Shown here: piece after piece, positions 33,826 through 42,435 of the stretch
How the letters are laid out: each line of letters starts with the position of its first letter
Numbering within the stretch: the stretch's first letter is position 1
Assembly: GCA_009777535.1 (NCBI GenBank)
Contig: WRLP01000020.1
Coordinates: 1 to 52,066 of the forward strand
Source of the DNA: Treponema sp.
GTDB taxonomy: Bacteria; Spirochaetota; Spirochaetia; Treponematales; Breznakiellaceae
Reading direction: 5' to 3'
DNA length: 52,066 bases
Translations under genes and position numbers: made by a program
The notes under the pieces: model-generated
What the model was told of the DNA's origin: nothing
Database searches by the model: none
The model's input: only the letters and a program-made list of their open reading frames with translations

Positions 33826-34487
33826 AAAGATTCAACCATTGGAACAAATCTTACAGGGAATACATCTTTTTCGATAATTTCACTGTCTTTTTTAATTATC
33901 AGTTTTAATAGCTGCACCGAATTGGCCTGCCCGACAGGTATTATCATTTTACCCCCATCTTTTAATTGTTCAATCAGTTTTAAGGGAATTATAACGGGTG
34001 CGGCGGTAACAATAATAGCGTCAAAAGGGGCTTCTTCCGGCCAGCCTGAATAACCGTTTCCGCATTTAATCTTTACATTATTAAAATCAAGTGCACCAAT
34101 AATCTTTTTGGCTCCGGCGGCAAGTTCTTCCAGCAGCTCGATTGTATAGACTTCATATCCAAGATGGGCCAGAATTGCGGCCTGATAGCCCGATCCGGTT
34201 CCTATTTCCAGAATTTTTTGTCTGCCATGCCGCGTTAAGCTGCCGGACACGGCGGTATCTTCGATTGCCTCGGTCATAAACGCGACCATATACGGCTGCG
34301 AAATTGTCTGTTTTAATCTGATTGGCAGCGGAGCATCGTCGTAGGCTTGATATTGCAGTTTTTCAGGAACAAAAAGATGTCTCGGCACGGCTTGCATGGC
34401 ATTCAAAACATTTTTTGACATGATATTTCGCATTTTTAGCTGTTCATCGACCATTTTCATGCGAAGTTCTTCAAAATTTTGCACCAT
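33822..34487 (-). CDS. pcm: Protein-L-isoaspartate O-methyltransferase
   Basis: 221 aa from the ATG at 34487 (MVQNFEELRMKMVDEQL), preceded by GGAAA; the frame extension to 34526 lies in the ppdK terminator and is rejected. Motifs are RHLFVP, the TISQPYMVAFMTEAI substrate loop and EIGTGSGYQAAIL for S-adenosylmethionine. It repairs isoaspartyl residues of aged proteins. It is coupled to the NAD(P)HX repair enzyme, so the two form a small damage-repair operon. A promoter is not obvious. Confidence 0.9.
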   Translation of the reverse strand: MVQNFEELRMKMVDEQLKMRNIMSKNVLNAMQAVPRHLFVPEKLQYQAYDDAPLPIRLKQTISQPYMVAFMTEAIEDTAVSGSLTRHGRQKILEIGTGSGYQAAILAHLGYEVYTIELLEELAAGAKKIIGALDFNNVKIKCGNGYSGWPEEAPFDAIIVTAAPVIIPLKLIEQLKDGGKMIIPVGQANSVQLLKLIIKKDSEIIEKDVFPVRFVPMVESL

Positions 34488-34502
34488 TGGGTTTTTTCCG
34501 GT

Positions 34503-34546
34503 CAAAAAAAAGACCTGCCCAACCACAACAATGATCGGGCAAGTCT
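34503..34546 (-). terminator. Terminator of ppdK
   Basis: AGACCTGCCC (34511-34520) and GGGCAAGTCT (34537-34546) pair over ten positions with one wobble; on the minus strand a run of T (34511-34504) follows. It separates ppdK from pcm. Confidence 0.8.
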
Positions 34547-34583
34547 TCGCTCTGCAAAAACTTTTTAGTTAACCAAAAAACTT

Positions 34584-34805
34584 TTACTTTGCAGCAGCCT
34601 TCCTGGCGGCCGGCTTCTTTGCCGCAGGTTTTTTCTTCGCAGCCGGTTTCTTCGCGGCTGGTTTCTTTGCGGCCGGTTTCTTCGCCGCAACTTTCTTCTT
34701 CGCGGCCGGTTTCTTCGCGGCCGGTTTCTTCGCAGCGGTCTTCTTCGCCGCCGGTTTCTTTGCAGCAGGTTTCCTTGCCGCTGGTTTTGCAGATGTTACT
34801 GCCAT
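34584..34805 (-). CDS. Possible nested histone-H1-like peptide from an internal ppdK start
   Basis: Inside ppdK an in-frame ATG (34805-34803, residue 919) starts MAVTSAKPAARK. It is preceded by AAAGGGGGACAAGAGA, where AAGGGGG could pair with the anti-Shine-Dalgarno at 8-nt spacing. Starting there gives a 73-residue protein made almost only of Lys, Ala, Pro and a few Arg, like Hc2/BpH1-type H1 homologues. The start marks exactly the beginning of the repeat tail. Whether it is used is not known; the internal site could be chance. Confidence 0.4.
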   Translation of the reverse strand: MAVTSAKPAARKPAAKKPAAKKTAAKKPAAKKPAAKKKVAAKKPAAKKPAAKKPAAKKKPAAKKPAARKAAAK

Positions 34806-37559
34806 TCTCTTGTCCCCCTTTGCAGGTTTCTTACTGCCTTTCACCTGGGCAGTGGCGGGTTTACCAGTCTTCGCTGACTCCCCTCCCTTAGTTATGTTCT
34901 TTCCGGAATTTTTGATTACCGCCTGTGCGCCGGCAAGCCGTGCCAACGGTACCCGGAATGGTGAACATGATACATAGCTTAACCCGACTCTATAGAAAAA
35001 GTCAATAGATGCCGGATCACCGCCGTGCTCTCCGCAGATTCCTATTTTTAGATTCGGTTTTACTGATCGTCCGTCGCGTATCGAAACTTCTACTAATCCA
35101 CCTACTCCTTCTTCATCAATCGATTTGAAGGGATCTACATCCAGAACATTCTTCTCCAGATATACAGGCAGGAAGGAAGCGACATCGTCGCGGCTGAACG
35201 CAAAAGCCATTTGGGTAAGATCATTTGTTCCAAAGCTGAAAAAATCGGCATATTTTGCAATATGGGCCGATCGAAGCGCCGCACGCGGTACTTCGATCAT
35301 TGTACCGATAGCTATCGGCACCTTAACACCCGTCGCCTTGAAAACTTTTTCTATTACCTTTTCCGCACTGGGGCGCAGAAGCCTAAGTTCCCTCGCCGTA
35401 ACGATAATTGGTATCATAATCTCCGGCTGCACAGGAATTTTTTGCTTTACGCACTCGACAGCAGCCTTGGTGATCGCTTCGACCTGCATATCATAGATTT
35501 CGGGATATGTAACCGCCAAACGGCAGCCCCTGTGCCCAAGCATGGGGTTGGATTCAACAAGCTGATTGATCTTCAGCCGGAGAACATCACTTTCTACATT
35601 AAGATGGGCTGCAAGTTCATCAATTTCTTCTTTTGTGTGCGGAACAAATTCATGCAAGGGCGGATCAAGGAGCCTTATTGTTACAGGACGCCCCTCCATT
35701 GCCTTAAAAATACCGAAAAAGTCTTTTTGCTGCAGCGGCATAATTTTTTCTAGCTGTTTTTTCCGCTCCGCCTCTGTTTCGGCAACTATCATGGAGCGGA
35801 AGTGGATAAGTTTTTCCTTGTCGAAGAACATGTGCTCTGTACGGCACAAACCGATACCCTGTGCTCCGAAATCAAACGCACGCTTGGCATCTTCCGGCAG
35901 ATCGGCATTGGTTCTTATGCTAAAACCTTTTATGTTACCCCGGACAGCCTTATTGCGCACTTCATCGCACCATTTAAGGAATGTATTCATATCTTTTGAT
36001 ATTTTTGGTGCTACCAAAGGCAGTTGGCCCTCGTAAACATCCCCTGTTGAGCCGTCCAGTGTGAGCCAGTCCCCTTCATTGTAGGTTTTTCCGCTGATAG
36101 ATGCCGTTTTTCCGTGAACAAACACTCCCTTTGCGCCTGCAACACATGGGGTTCCCATGCCGCGGGCAACAACAGCCGCATGGCTTGTCATACCGCCGGT
36201 GGAAGTAAGCACCCCCTGCGCAACAACCATGCCGCCAATGTCTTCGGGGCTTGTCTCCTTACGCACTAAAAGCACTTTTTCGCCCCTTCCGTGCCAGTTT
36301 TCGGCCTCTTTGGCGGTAAAAACGATTCTGCCCGCAGCAGCCCCCGGGGAGGCATTTAATCCCTTTGTTATGGATTTGGCCTTTCTTTGAGCTTCGAGTT
36401 CGATCATTGGATGTAAAAGTTGATCAAGCAAAGCAGGCGTTACCCTTTGAATTGCGGTATTTTTGTCGATTAATCCTTCATTAACCATGTCCACCGCGCA
36501 CTTTACAGCGGCAGTTCCGGCGCGTTTGCCGTTTCGCGTCTGAAGCAGGTACAAATGGCCCTGCTGGACGGTAAATTCCATGTCCTGCATGTCCCTAAAA
36601 TGTTTTTCCAATCTGTTTTTAATGCCGACAAGCTGTTTATAGATAACAGGATTCCTGTTTTCCAATGTTGCGATCTGTTCGGGTGTTCTGATGCCGGCCA
36701 CAACATCTTCACCCTGGGCATTCATCAAAAATTCACCGTAGAATTTATTGATACCGGTGGAAGGATCACGGCTGAAACATACTCCTGTACCGGAATCTTC
36801 ACCAAAATTACCGAATACCATGGACTGCACATTAACCGCAGTGCCTTTAAGACCCTTAATATCATAGAGCTGCCGGTATTTTATTGCCCGTTCATTCATC
36901 CACGAACCAAAAACAGCATTGATAGCGCCCCAAAGTTGATCAAGAGGAGCCTGCGGAAAATCTTTTCCCGCACCTTTTTTAACAATTTTTTTGAATTCTT
37001 CAACAAGTTTTTCAAGATCGGCAGCAGTCAGAGCGGTATCAAGCTCGATATTTTTAGCTTTTTTTATGTTATGGATGGCTTCCTCGAACAAATCACGGTC
37101 GACTCCCATTACTACACCGCTGTACATCTGTATAAAACGCCTGTAAGCATCCCAAGCAAAGCGCGGGTTTCCGGTTTTTTTTGCAAGGCCTCTGACTGCC
37201 CTGTCATTCATTCCCAAATTAAGGATCGTATCCATCATTCCCGGCATGGAAGCGGCCGCTCCCGATCTAACTGAAACCAGCAGGGGATCGTCCGGGTCGC
37301 CGAGTTTCATTTTCATTACAGTTTCAAGTTTTTTTAATCCTGCCTCTACTTCTTCTTTAATTCCTGCCGGATATTTTTCTTTATTTTCATAATACGCGGC
37401 GCACACATCGGTAGAAATTGTGAAGCCCGGCGGAACAGGAATTCCAAGATTGGTCATTTCCGCGAGATTGGCTCCCTTGCCGCCCAGCAAATCTTTCATA
37501 TCTGCATTGCCATCGGCCTTACCTTCACCAAAAAAGAAAACATTTTTTTGTTTTGACAT
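34584..37559 (-). CDS. ppdK: Pyruvate, phosphate dikinase with a histone-H1-like C-terminal tail
   Basis: 991 aa from the ATG at 37559, six bases after GGAGG; the ATG two codons earlier touches that site and is rejected. The N-terminal ATP-grasp part begins FFGEGKADGNADMKDLLGGK; the phosphohistidine is in GGMTSHAAVVARGMG (His about 460); the C-terminal barrel has GTNDLTQMAFAFSRDD and ICGEHGGDP with the catalytic Cys about 841. It interconverts pyruvate, ATP and phosphate with PEP, AMP and pyrophosphate. The enzyme normally ends near residue 885. Here about 105 more residues follow, the last 73 built from KPAAKK-type units, as in bacterial histone H1-like proteins. No stop or frameshift is seen at the joint. 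The tail may bind nucleic acid or polyphosphate, or be made separately. Confidence 0.9.
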   Translation of the reverse strand: MSKQKNVFFFGEGKADGNADMKDLLGGKGANLAEMTNLGIPVPPGFTISTDVCAAYYENKEKYPAGIKEEVEAGLKKLETVMKMKLGDPDDPLLVSVRSGAAASMPGMMDTILNLGMNDRAVRGLAKKTGNPRFAWDAYRRFIQMYSGVVMGVDRDLFEEAIHNIKKAKNIELDTALTAADLEKLVEEFKKIVKKGAGKDFPQAPLDQLWGAINAVFGSWMNERAIKYRQLYDIKGLKGTAVNVQSMVFGNFGEDSGTGVCFSRDPSTGINKFYGEFLMNAQGEDVVAGIRTPEQIATLENRNPVIYKQLVGIKNRLEKHFRDMQDMEFTVQQGHLYLLQTRNGKRAGTAAVKCAVDMVNEGLIDKNTAIQRVTPALLDQLLHPMIELEAQRKAKSITKGLNASPGAAAGRIVFTAKEAENWHGRGEKVLLVRKETSPEDIGGMVVAQGVLTSTGGMTSHAAVVARGMGTPCVAGAKGVFVHGKTASISGKTYNEGDWLTLDGSTGDVYEGQLPLVAPKISKDMNTFLKWCDEVRNKAVRGNIKGFSIRTNADLPEDAKRAFDFGAQGIGLCRTEHMFFDKEKLIHFRSMIVAETEAERKKQLEKIMPLQQKDFFGIFKAMEGRPVTIRLLDPPLHEFVPHTKEEIDELAAHLNVESDVLRLKINQLVESNPMLGHRGCRLAVTYPEIYDMQVEAITKAAVECVKQKIPVQPEIMIPIIVTARELRLLRPSAEKVIEKVFKATGVKVPIAIGTMIEVPRAALRSAHIAKYADFFSFGTNDLTQMAFAFSRDDVASFLPVYLEKNVLDVDPFKSIDEEGVGGLVEVSIRDGRSVKPNLKIGICGEHGGDPASIDFFYRVGLSYVSCSPFRVPLARLAGAQAVIKNSGKNITKGGESAKTGKPATAQVKGSKKPAKGDKRMAVTSAKPAARKPAAKKPAAKKTAAKKPAAKKPAAKKKVAAKKPAAKKPAAKKPAAKKKPAAKKPAARKAAAK

Positions 37560-37630
37560 CAACATCCTCCGTACATTTACTTCATCATATCATACTGGAT
37601 TAAAATAATCAAATCATTATTATTAATATT

Positions 37631-40123
37631 ATGAACTATCTTGAGCTTCCTGTCTACAAAAATCATAAATTAATTTTATCTGCTCTTGAAAATAATCAAG
37701 TTGTGGTAGTTGTGAGTCCAACCGGATCGGGAAAAACCACGCAGCTTCCGGTAATACTGTACGAAGCAGGTTATTCACAGCGCGGAATCATCGGTGTTAC
37801 ACAGCCGAGGCGCATCGCCGCCGTTTCCGTGAGTGAATTTATCGCACGTCAGTGCGGAACATCAATACCTGAGCTGATCGGTTACAAGATGCGCTTCGAA
37901 GATCGCACCAATCATCAAACCAAAATCAAGATCATGACGGACGGAATTCTTTTACAGGAGATGAAACTTGATCCCTGGCTGTCAAAATACGGCTTGATCA
38001 TAGTCGATGAAGCCCATGAACGAAGCCTTAATATCGACTTTATCCTCGGTTTATTGAAGCGTGTGCTGGAAAGCCGCCGCGATTTTAAGGTGATAATCTC
38101 CTCTGCAACAATAAATGCCGAAGTTTTTTCCGAATATTTCAGTGAATGTCCGATTATAAAGATTGATGCGCAGCGTTTTCCCGTTACATTGATCTATGAT
38201 CCCAGCGAAAACGATCCGGAAGCATTATTGGCGAAAATTGAGGCCATAACAGCCCGTTTTATCAATGAAAAACGCGAAGGAGACATTTTGATCTTTCTTC
38301 CCGGCGAAAAAATGATAAAAGACTGCATTAAGCGGCTTGCTTTCAGTTCTTTTGGAAATTCGCTGCATCTTCTGCCATTGTACGGCAGACTTGGAAAAGA
38401 AGAGCAGGAAAGAGTCTTTATAAACGCTCCAAAAGGTAAAACAAAGGTAATAATATCAACAAATATCGCAGAAACATCGGTAACTATTGATGGAATTACT
38501 GCGGTAATTGATTCCGGTCTCTCAAAACTTAACTGGTACAACCCGCGCACCTTTACTTCCAGCCTGGTGGAATCGCCTGTCTCAAAAGCATCTGCAAATC
38601 AGCGCAAGGGACGCGCAGGGCGCACAAGAGAGGGAGTATGCTACCGGCTTTACACGCGGGGCGATTTCGAGAACCGTCCGCTGTTTACCACCGAAGAAAT
38701 CTTTCGCACCGACCTTTCGGAAGTTATTTTGCGCATGGCAGACCTTGGCATTACCAATTTTGAGGATTTTGATTTTATTGCCGCTCCGGAAAAAGCGGGG
38801 ATTATTGCCGGCATCGAAACACTTAATCTGCTCGACGCGCTGGAAAAAGACCGCAGCCTTTCCAATATTGGCAAATTAATGACTGAATTCCCGCTTGCGC
38901 CGCGCCATTCGCGGATAATTGTGGAGGCAATACTGAATTATCCCGATGTACTGCGCGAAACAGTCATTGCTGCGGCGTTTTTATCTACTCAAAGCCCGTA
39001 TATTCTGCCTCCGGGTGAAGAAACAGATGCGCGGCGGGCGCATCACCGTTTTCGCGACGATGCAGGGGACTTTGTTTCATATCTTAAACTGTATCGAGCT
39101 TATTCAGATTCGATCAATAAAACCAAATTCTGCGATCAAAATTATCTTGATGAAAGAGCGATGGCAGAAATCGCGAATGTTGTCGCGCAGCTCGAAGAAA
39201 TTGTAAGCAGCCTGAAAATTCCGTTGCATCAGGGGAAGTGGCCGCTGACTTCAAAATTAACCGACGATTATCTGTGCTGCATCGGCCGCGGAATGATTCA
39301 ATTTGTTTGTGTACGCGAAGGACGCGGCAGAAATACCTCGTACTGTAGCCTTACCGCCGATAAAATCATTATTCACCCCGGTTCTGTGATGTTTCGCATG
39401 GATCCAACATTTATTGTCGCCGGAGAAATTGTACGCACGACCAGAATGTACGCCATGTCGGTATCTCCGCTTTCCAGGGCGGTGCTGGACAGAATTAGGC
39501 CGGGTTTATTCACATACGAAGAAAAAACCGGCGGAAAGGAGCGCGAAAAACTCAAAAAAACAAGGGATTTTACAAACAATATAAAAATATCGGGCGAAAT
39601 TTTTGAGATTCAAACCGTCAAGGGCAAAAAAACAGTAATCCTTCCATGGGAAAAACTAAAAGCAATCCGCGATTCCATTCCCGCAGACACTGTATACAAG
39701 GGGCTTAAGGGAACAGTCCTCGTAAACAATATGAGCCTGCTTTCGGGGGAAAAACTGGAGCTGATTCTTTTTCTTGCGCCGACGCTGGATGCGGATAATG
39801 CGATAAAACGCCCATGGCCCCGTAAGAAAAATTTTAATTCACGTGAAAACCTTGCGGAATTACTGGAGCAGATGGACGCCCTGGTAAAGCCTGCAATATG
39901 GAAAAAAGGTGCAAAAGAGCTGGGTTTTCTCGGTCTTTTCAGCGACGGCGAAGGAAATTACTGGCTGCGATGCTGCCGCGGCTTTCACACAAGCCTTAAC
40001 GAGAGCCTGTCCAGCCTGGAAGCATTAATCGACGAGATGGGCGATGATATTGATATCGGGATAAAGCATATTGTGAATCAGTGTTATCGAAGATTATCGG
40101 ATTATTATCCGGCGCGCAGCTGA
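37631..40123 (+). CDS. hrpA: DEAH-box RNA helicase, HrpA-like
   Basis: 830 aa. Motif I TGSGKTTQLP (31-40), motif II DEAH (126-129), motif III SAT (158-160) and motif VI QRKGRAGR (324-331) give a DEAH/RHA helicase. The winged-helix/ratchet and OB-fold parts typical of the family follow. It is shorter than E. coli HrpA (about 1300 aa) and lacks its long C-terminal region. HrpA acts on mRNA and stalled ribosomes. The gene is divergent from ppdK over 71 bp and has no ribosome binding site; a TATTAT lies seven bases before the ATG. Its last 19 nt overlap the convergent kinase gene. Confidence 0.85.
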   Translation: MNYLELPVYKNHKLILSALENNQVVVVVSPTGSGKTTQLPVILYEAGYSQRGIIGVTQPRRIAAVSVSEFIARQCGTSIPELIGYKMRFEDRTNHQTKIKIMTDGILLQEMKLDPWLSKYGLIIVDEAHERSLNIDFILGLLKRVLESRRDFKVIISSATINAEVFSEYFSECPIIKIDAQRFPVTLIYDPSENDPEALLAKIEAITARFINEKREGDILIFLPGEKMIKDCIKRLAFSSFGNSLHLLPLYGRLGKEEQERVFINAPKGKTKVIISTNIAETSVTIDGITAVIDSGLSKLNWYNPRTFTSSLVESPVSKASANQRKGRAGRTREGVCYRLYTRGDFENRPLFTTEEIFRTDLSEVILRMADLGITNFEDFDFIAAPEKAGIIAGIETLNLLDALEKDRSLSNIGKLMTEFPLAPRHSRIIVEAILNYPDVLRETVIAAAFLSTQSPYILPPGEETDARRAHHRFRDDAGDFVSYLKLYRAYSDSINKTKFCDQNYLDERAMAEIANVVAQLEEIVSSLKIPLHQGKWPLTSKLTDDYLCCIGRGMIQFVCVREGRGRNTSYCSLTADKIIIHPGSVMFRMDPTFIVAGEIVRTTRMYAMSVSPLSRAVLDRIRPGLFTYEEKTGGKEREKLKKTRDFTNNIKISGEIFEIQTVKGKKTVILPWEKLKAIRDSIPADTVYKGLKGTVLVNNMSLLSGEKLELILFLAPTLDADNAIKRPWPRKKNFNSRENLAELLEQMDALVKPAIWKKGAKELGFLGLFSDGEGNYWLRCCRGFHTSLNESLSSLEALIDEMGDDIDIGIKHIVNQCYRRLSDYYPARS

Positions 40124-41097
40124 GCGTTTATCTTTTCGAAATGCCCGGATTTATTATCAAGTTTTCTGAGCGCCCAGATAACCGCGCCGGCTACAGCGGG
40201 CACATCAAGAAGCCTGTATTCAAAGCTGTAGGCGGGGTTTTCTTTTTGTACGATCTCTTTAAGTGTGTCGATTAATAGAGAATGTTCGCCCTTAACGAAA
40301 ATTGAGCCCATCAGAACTATAAATAAATCTTCGTTTGGAGCAAATTTTAACTCATCAATCATGCAGGATATTCCGCCGGCATAACTTTCGGCAATTTTAC
40401 GAAAAATTTCTGATGCAACCCCGTCTTTTTCCCGAACCGCTTCGAACAGCATTTTAGCACAGGCCCCTGGATTAAAGCTGCCGTCGGCTGTTTTTTCATG
40501 AATTTTTTCAACAAAATCATATTTATTTGTAATATCCAGCCTATTGAACAGTAAAGACGTCATGCAGGTCGGCTCGCCTCTGCGAAAAAGCTCGCTGTAA
40601 ACAGCTGAAACTACAGCTTCGCCCATCATTCCGCCGCCACCATAGTCCGCAGTAACATATCCTGCGCCACCGATTTGAAACTCCCTGCCATCTTTATTAA
40701 TTCCAACCAGAGTACAGCCGGTTCCATTGTTGGCGCAAATTCCGGTTCCGTCCGGGCTTCCGGCGGGAATGCCCAAAAAAGCATCATTTACCAGCGTGAA
40801 TCTTTTAAATCCTGTTCTTTTAAGTATTTCCGAGATAATATTATGCTGTTTCCTCGTATCAACACCTGCTATGCCAAATACAGAATATGAAATCTGCTCC
40901 ATTTTTATTTTATTTTTTGATAAGGCATTCGAGACAAATTGACCTATTTCTTCCTCGAATTGGGCAAACAAACCTGGAAGCACTTCGTAATTCAACGGCC
41001 CCCAACTGCACAAATCAATCAGCGTTCCATTTTTATCAAAAAGCGCAAGGTGGCTTTTTGTAGCGCCTGTATCAATGCCTATTACATACTGATTCAT
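40105..41097 (-). CDS. BadF/BcrA-type ATPase family sugar kinase (N-acetylglucosamine kinase-like)
   Basis: 330 aa. The ASKHA fold is marked by IGIDTGATKSHLALFD (phosphate 1, about 6-21), ICANNGTGCTLVGI (about 115-128) and GGAGYVTADYGGGGMMG. Close relatives are eukaryotic-type GlcNAc kinases and BadF/BadG proteins; the second are radical-enzyme activators, but the Fe-S cysteines needed for that are not seen, so a sugar kinase is favoured. Its start overlaps the GH4 gene by four bases (ATGA), giving a kinase/glycosidase operon for an amino- or beta-glucoside. Confidence 0.7.
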   Translation of the reverse strand: MNQYVIGIDTGATKSHLALFDKNGTLIDLCSWGPLNYEVLPGLFAQFEEEIGQFVSNALSKNKIKMEQISYSVFGIAGVDTRKQHNIISEILKRTGFKRFTLVNDAFLGIPAGSPDGTGICANNGTGCTLVGINKDGREFQIGGAGYVTADYGGGGMMGEAVVSAVYSELFRRGEPTCMTSLLFNRLDITNKYDFVEKIHEKTADGSFNPGACAKMLFEAVREKDGVASEIFRKIAESYAGGISCMIDELKFAPNEDLFIVLMGSIFVKGEHSLLIDTLKEIVQKENPAYSFEYRLLDVPAVAGAVIWALRKLDNKSGHFEKINAQLRAG

Positions 41098-42371
41098 GAA
41101 AAACCCTTGTGTATATACCTGGCGTTAGCCGCCAGCATTTCATCAAGAGCCGCTTTTGCCCTGCGGTAATCCCCAATAAGCGGGTGAATCATCAGCGCGG
41201 CAAGAGCGTCCGCCCTGCTTCCCGTCATCGCCGCCCTTACAGTGAGCTTTTCGTATGCCTTAACCGACTGCATCAGCCCCTTTATATAGGGGATATCCGG
41301 CTGCAAAACCCTGACAGGCGCCGCCCCTTTCCGGTTTGTTATACATTTTATTTCTACTACATCGTCATCGTCCATAAAGGGCACGGCGCCGTTATTTTTA
41401 ACATTTACAACATGGTATTCATTTTTATCGTTTTCGATGGCGTCAACGACCGATACGGCGGCGGTAGAGTACAGGGAGCCGCCGCGTTTTTCAAGCCCTT
41501 CCGGTTTGTCTTTAAGCTGCGGATCTCCATACTGTTTTACAAGTGATTCTTCCAGTTCAACGCAAATTTCCCCGCGTGTTTTTTCCGCGTTAAGGCATTT
41601 GTTAAGCTGATCTTCGCGCAGATAGAAATAACTTAAATATGATGAAGGAATGGCGGGTATGGCGGCAAGCAATTCGTCGTCATACTGAACTTCCGGCACA
41701 TTTTTCATTGAGGCCGCCGTTGATTTTCCAAGACGCTGGAGCATGTTTTCACCGTTTACAGTAACACTGGTAATCCAGCTTAGATGGTTTAATCCGATAT
41801 ATTCATAATCGAAATTTGCCGTGCCGATGGTTTTTGCAATACTTGCCCTCATATTGATAAAACAGTTGCAAAGGCCAATCATCTTTACATTTGTATGATT
41901 CAATAAAGCCTCTGCTATAATTCCGGACGGGTTGGAAAAGTTTACGAGCCAGGCATCTGGGCAGAGTTTTTCGATGCGGGCGGCAATATCAAGCATGGCG
42001 GGTATTGTTCTTAGGGCGTTCATAAAGCCGCCAGCGCCGGTTGTTTCCTGCCCCAAAAGGCCGTGTTTTAACGGGATTTTTTCATCAAGTATGCGGCTGG
42101 CCATTCCGCCGGCGCGTATCTGCGCAAAAACATAATCGGCGCCGGTAATTGCCTCGTCCAAATTCCCGGTCAGCATTATTTTACCCGTAAAACCCTTGGA
42201 CAGGAGCATTCTTTTTGCAAGCTCCCCGACAATTTCGAGTTTTTCCCTGTTAATGTCCATTAAAAATAATTCCTGAAAGTCCAGGCTGTCCCGCCTGTCA
42301 ATAAACCCTTCGATGAGTTCCGGCGTATAGGTGCTGCCGGCGCCTATTACAGCGGCTTTTAGTTTACGCAT
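41094..42371 (-). CDS. Glycoside hydrolase family 4, 6-phospho-beta-glucosidase type
   Basis: 425 aa. KAAVIGAGSTYTPELIEGF (5-23) is the NAD-binding GH4 signature; GLCNCF supplies the metal-binding Cys and NHLSW the His, as in LicH/CelF-type 6-phospho-beta-glucosidases. GH4 enzymes split the glycosidic bond by a redox mechanism needing NAD+ and Mn2+. The kinase gene is fused to its end by an ATGA overlap, which suggests that one half of the disaccharide is phosphorylated after cleavage. No transporter is in the operon. A TATAAT sits upstream on the minus strand near 42406. Confidence 0.85.
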   Translation of the reverse strand: MRKLKAAVIGAGSTYTPELIEGFIDRRDSLDFQELFLMDINREKLEIVGELAKRMLLSKGFTGKIMLTGNLDEAITGADYVFAQIRAGGMASRILDEKIPLKHGLLGQETTGAGGFMNALRTIPAMLDIAARIEKLCPDAWLVNFSNPSGIIAEALLNHTNVKMIGLCNCFINMRASIAKTIGTANFDYEYIGLNHLSWITSVTVNGENMLQRLGKSTAASMKNVPEVQYDDELLAAIPAIPSSYLSYFYLREDQLNKCLNAEKTRGEICVELEESLVKQYGDPQLKDKPEGLEKRGGSLYSTAAVSVVDAIENDKNEYHVVNVKNNGAVPFMDDDDVVEIKCITNRKGAAPVRVLQPDIPYIKGLMQSVKAYEKLTVRAAMTGSRADALAALMIHPLIGDYRRAKAALDEMLAANARYIHKGFS

Positions 42372-42435
42372 GGTAGCGGCCTCTTTTTGTTATGATATTT
42401 TAATTATAGTGGATTACCGGTAAAAAAACATGGAG

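Noticed and set aside
34488-34526. Extension of pcm
   Set aside because: Its first codons are the ppdK terminator hairpin; MVQNF at 34487 is a better start.
34589-34891. Opposite-strand open frame over the ppdK tail
   Set aside because: It is a low-complexity shadow of the KPAAKK codons with no start signal.
40105-41097. Benzoyl-CoA-reductase-type radical enzyme activator
   Set aside because: The cysteines for the bridging Fe-S cluster are absent and the neighbour is a GH4 glycosidase, so a sugar kinase fits better.
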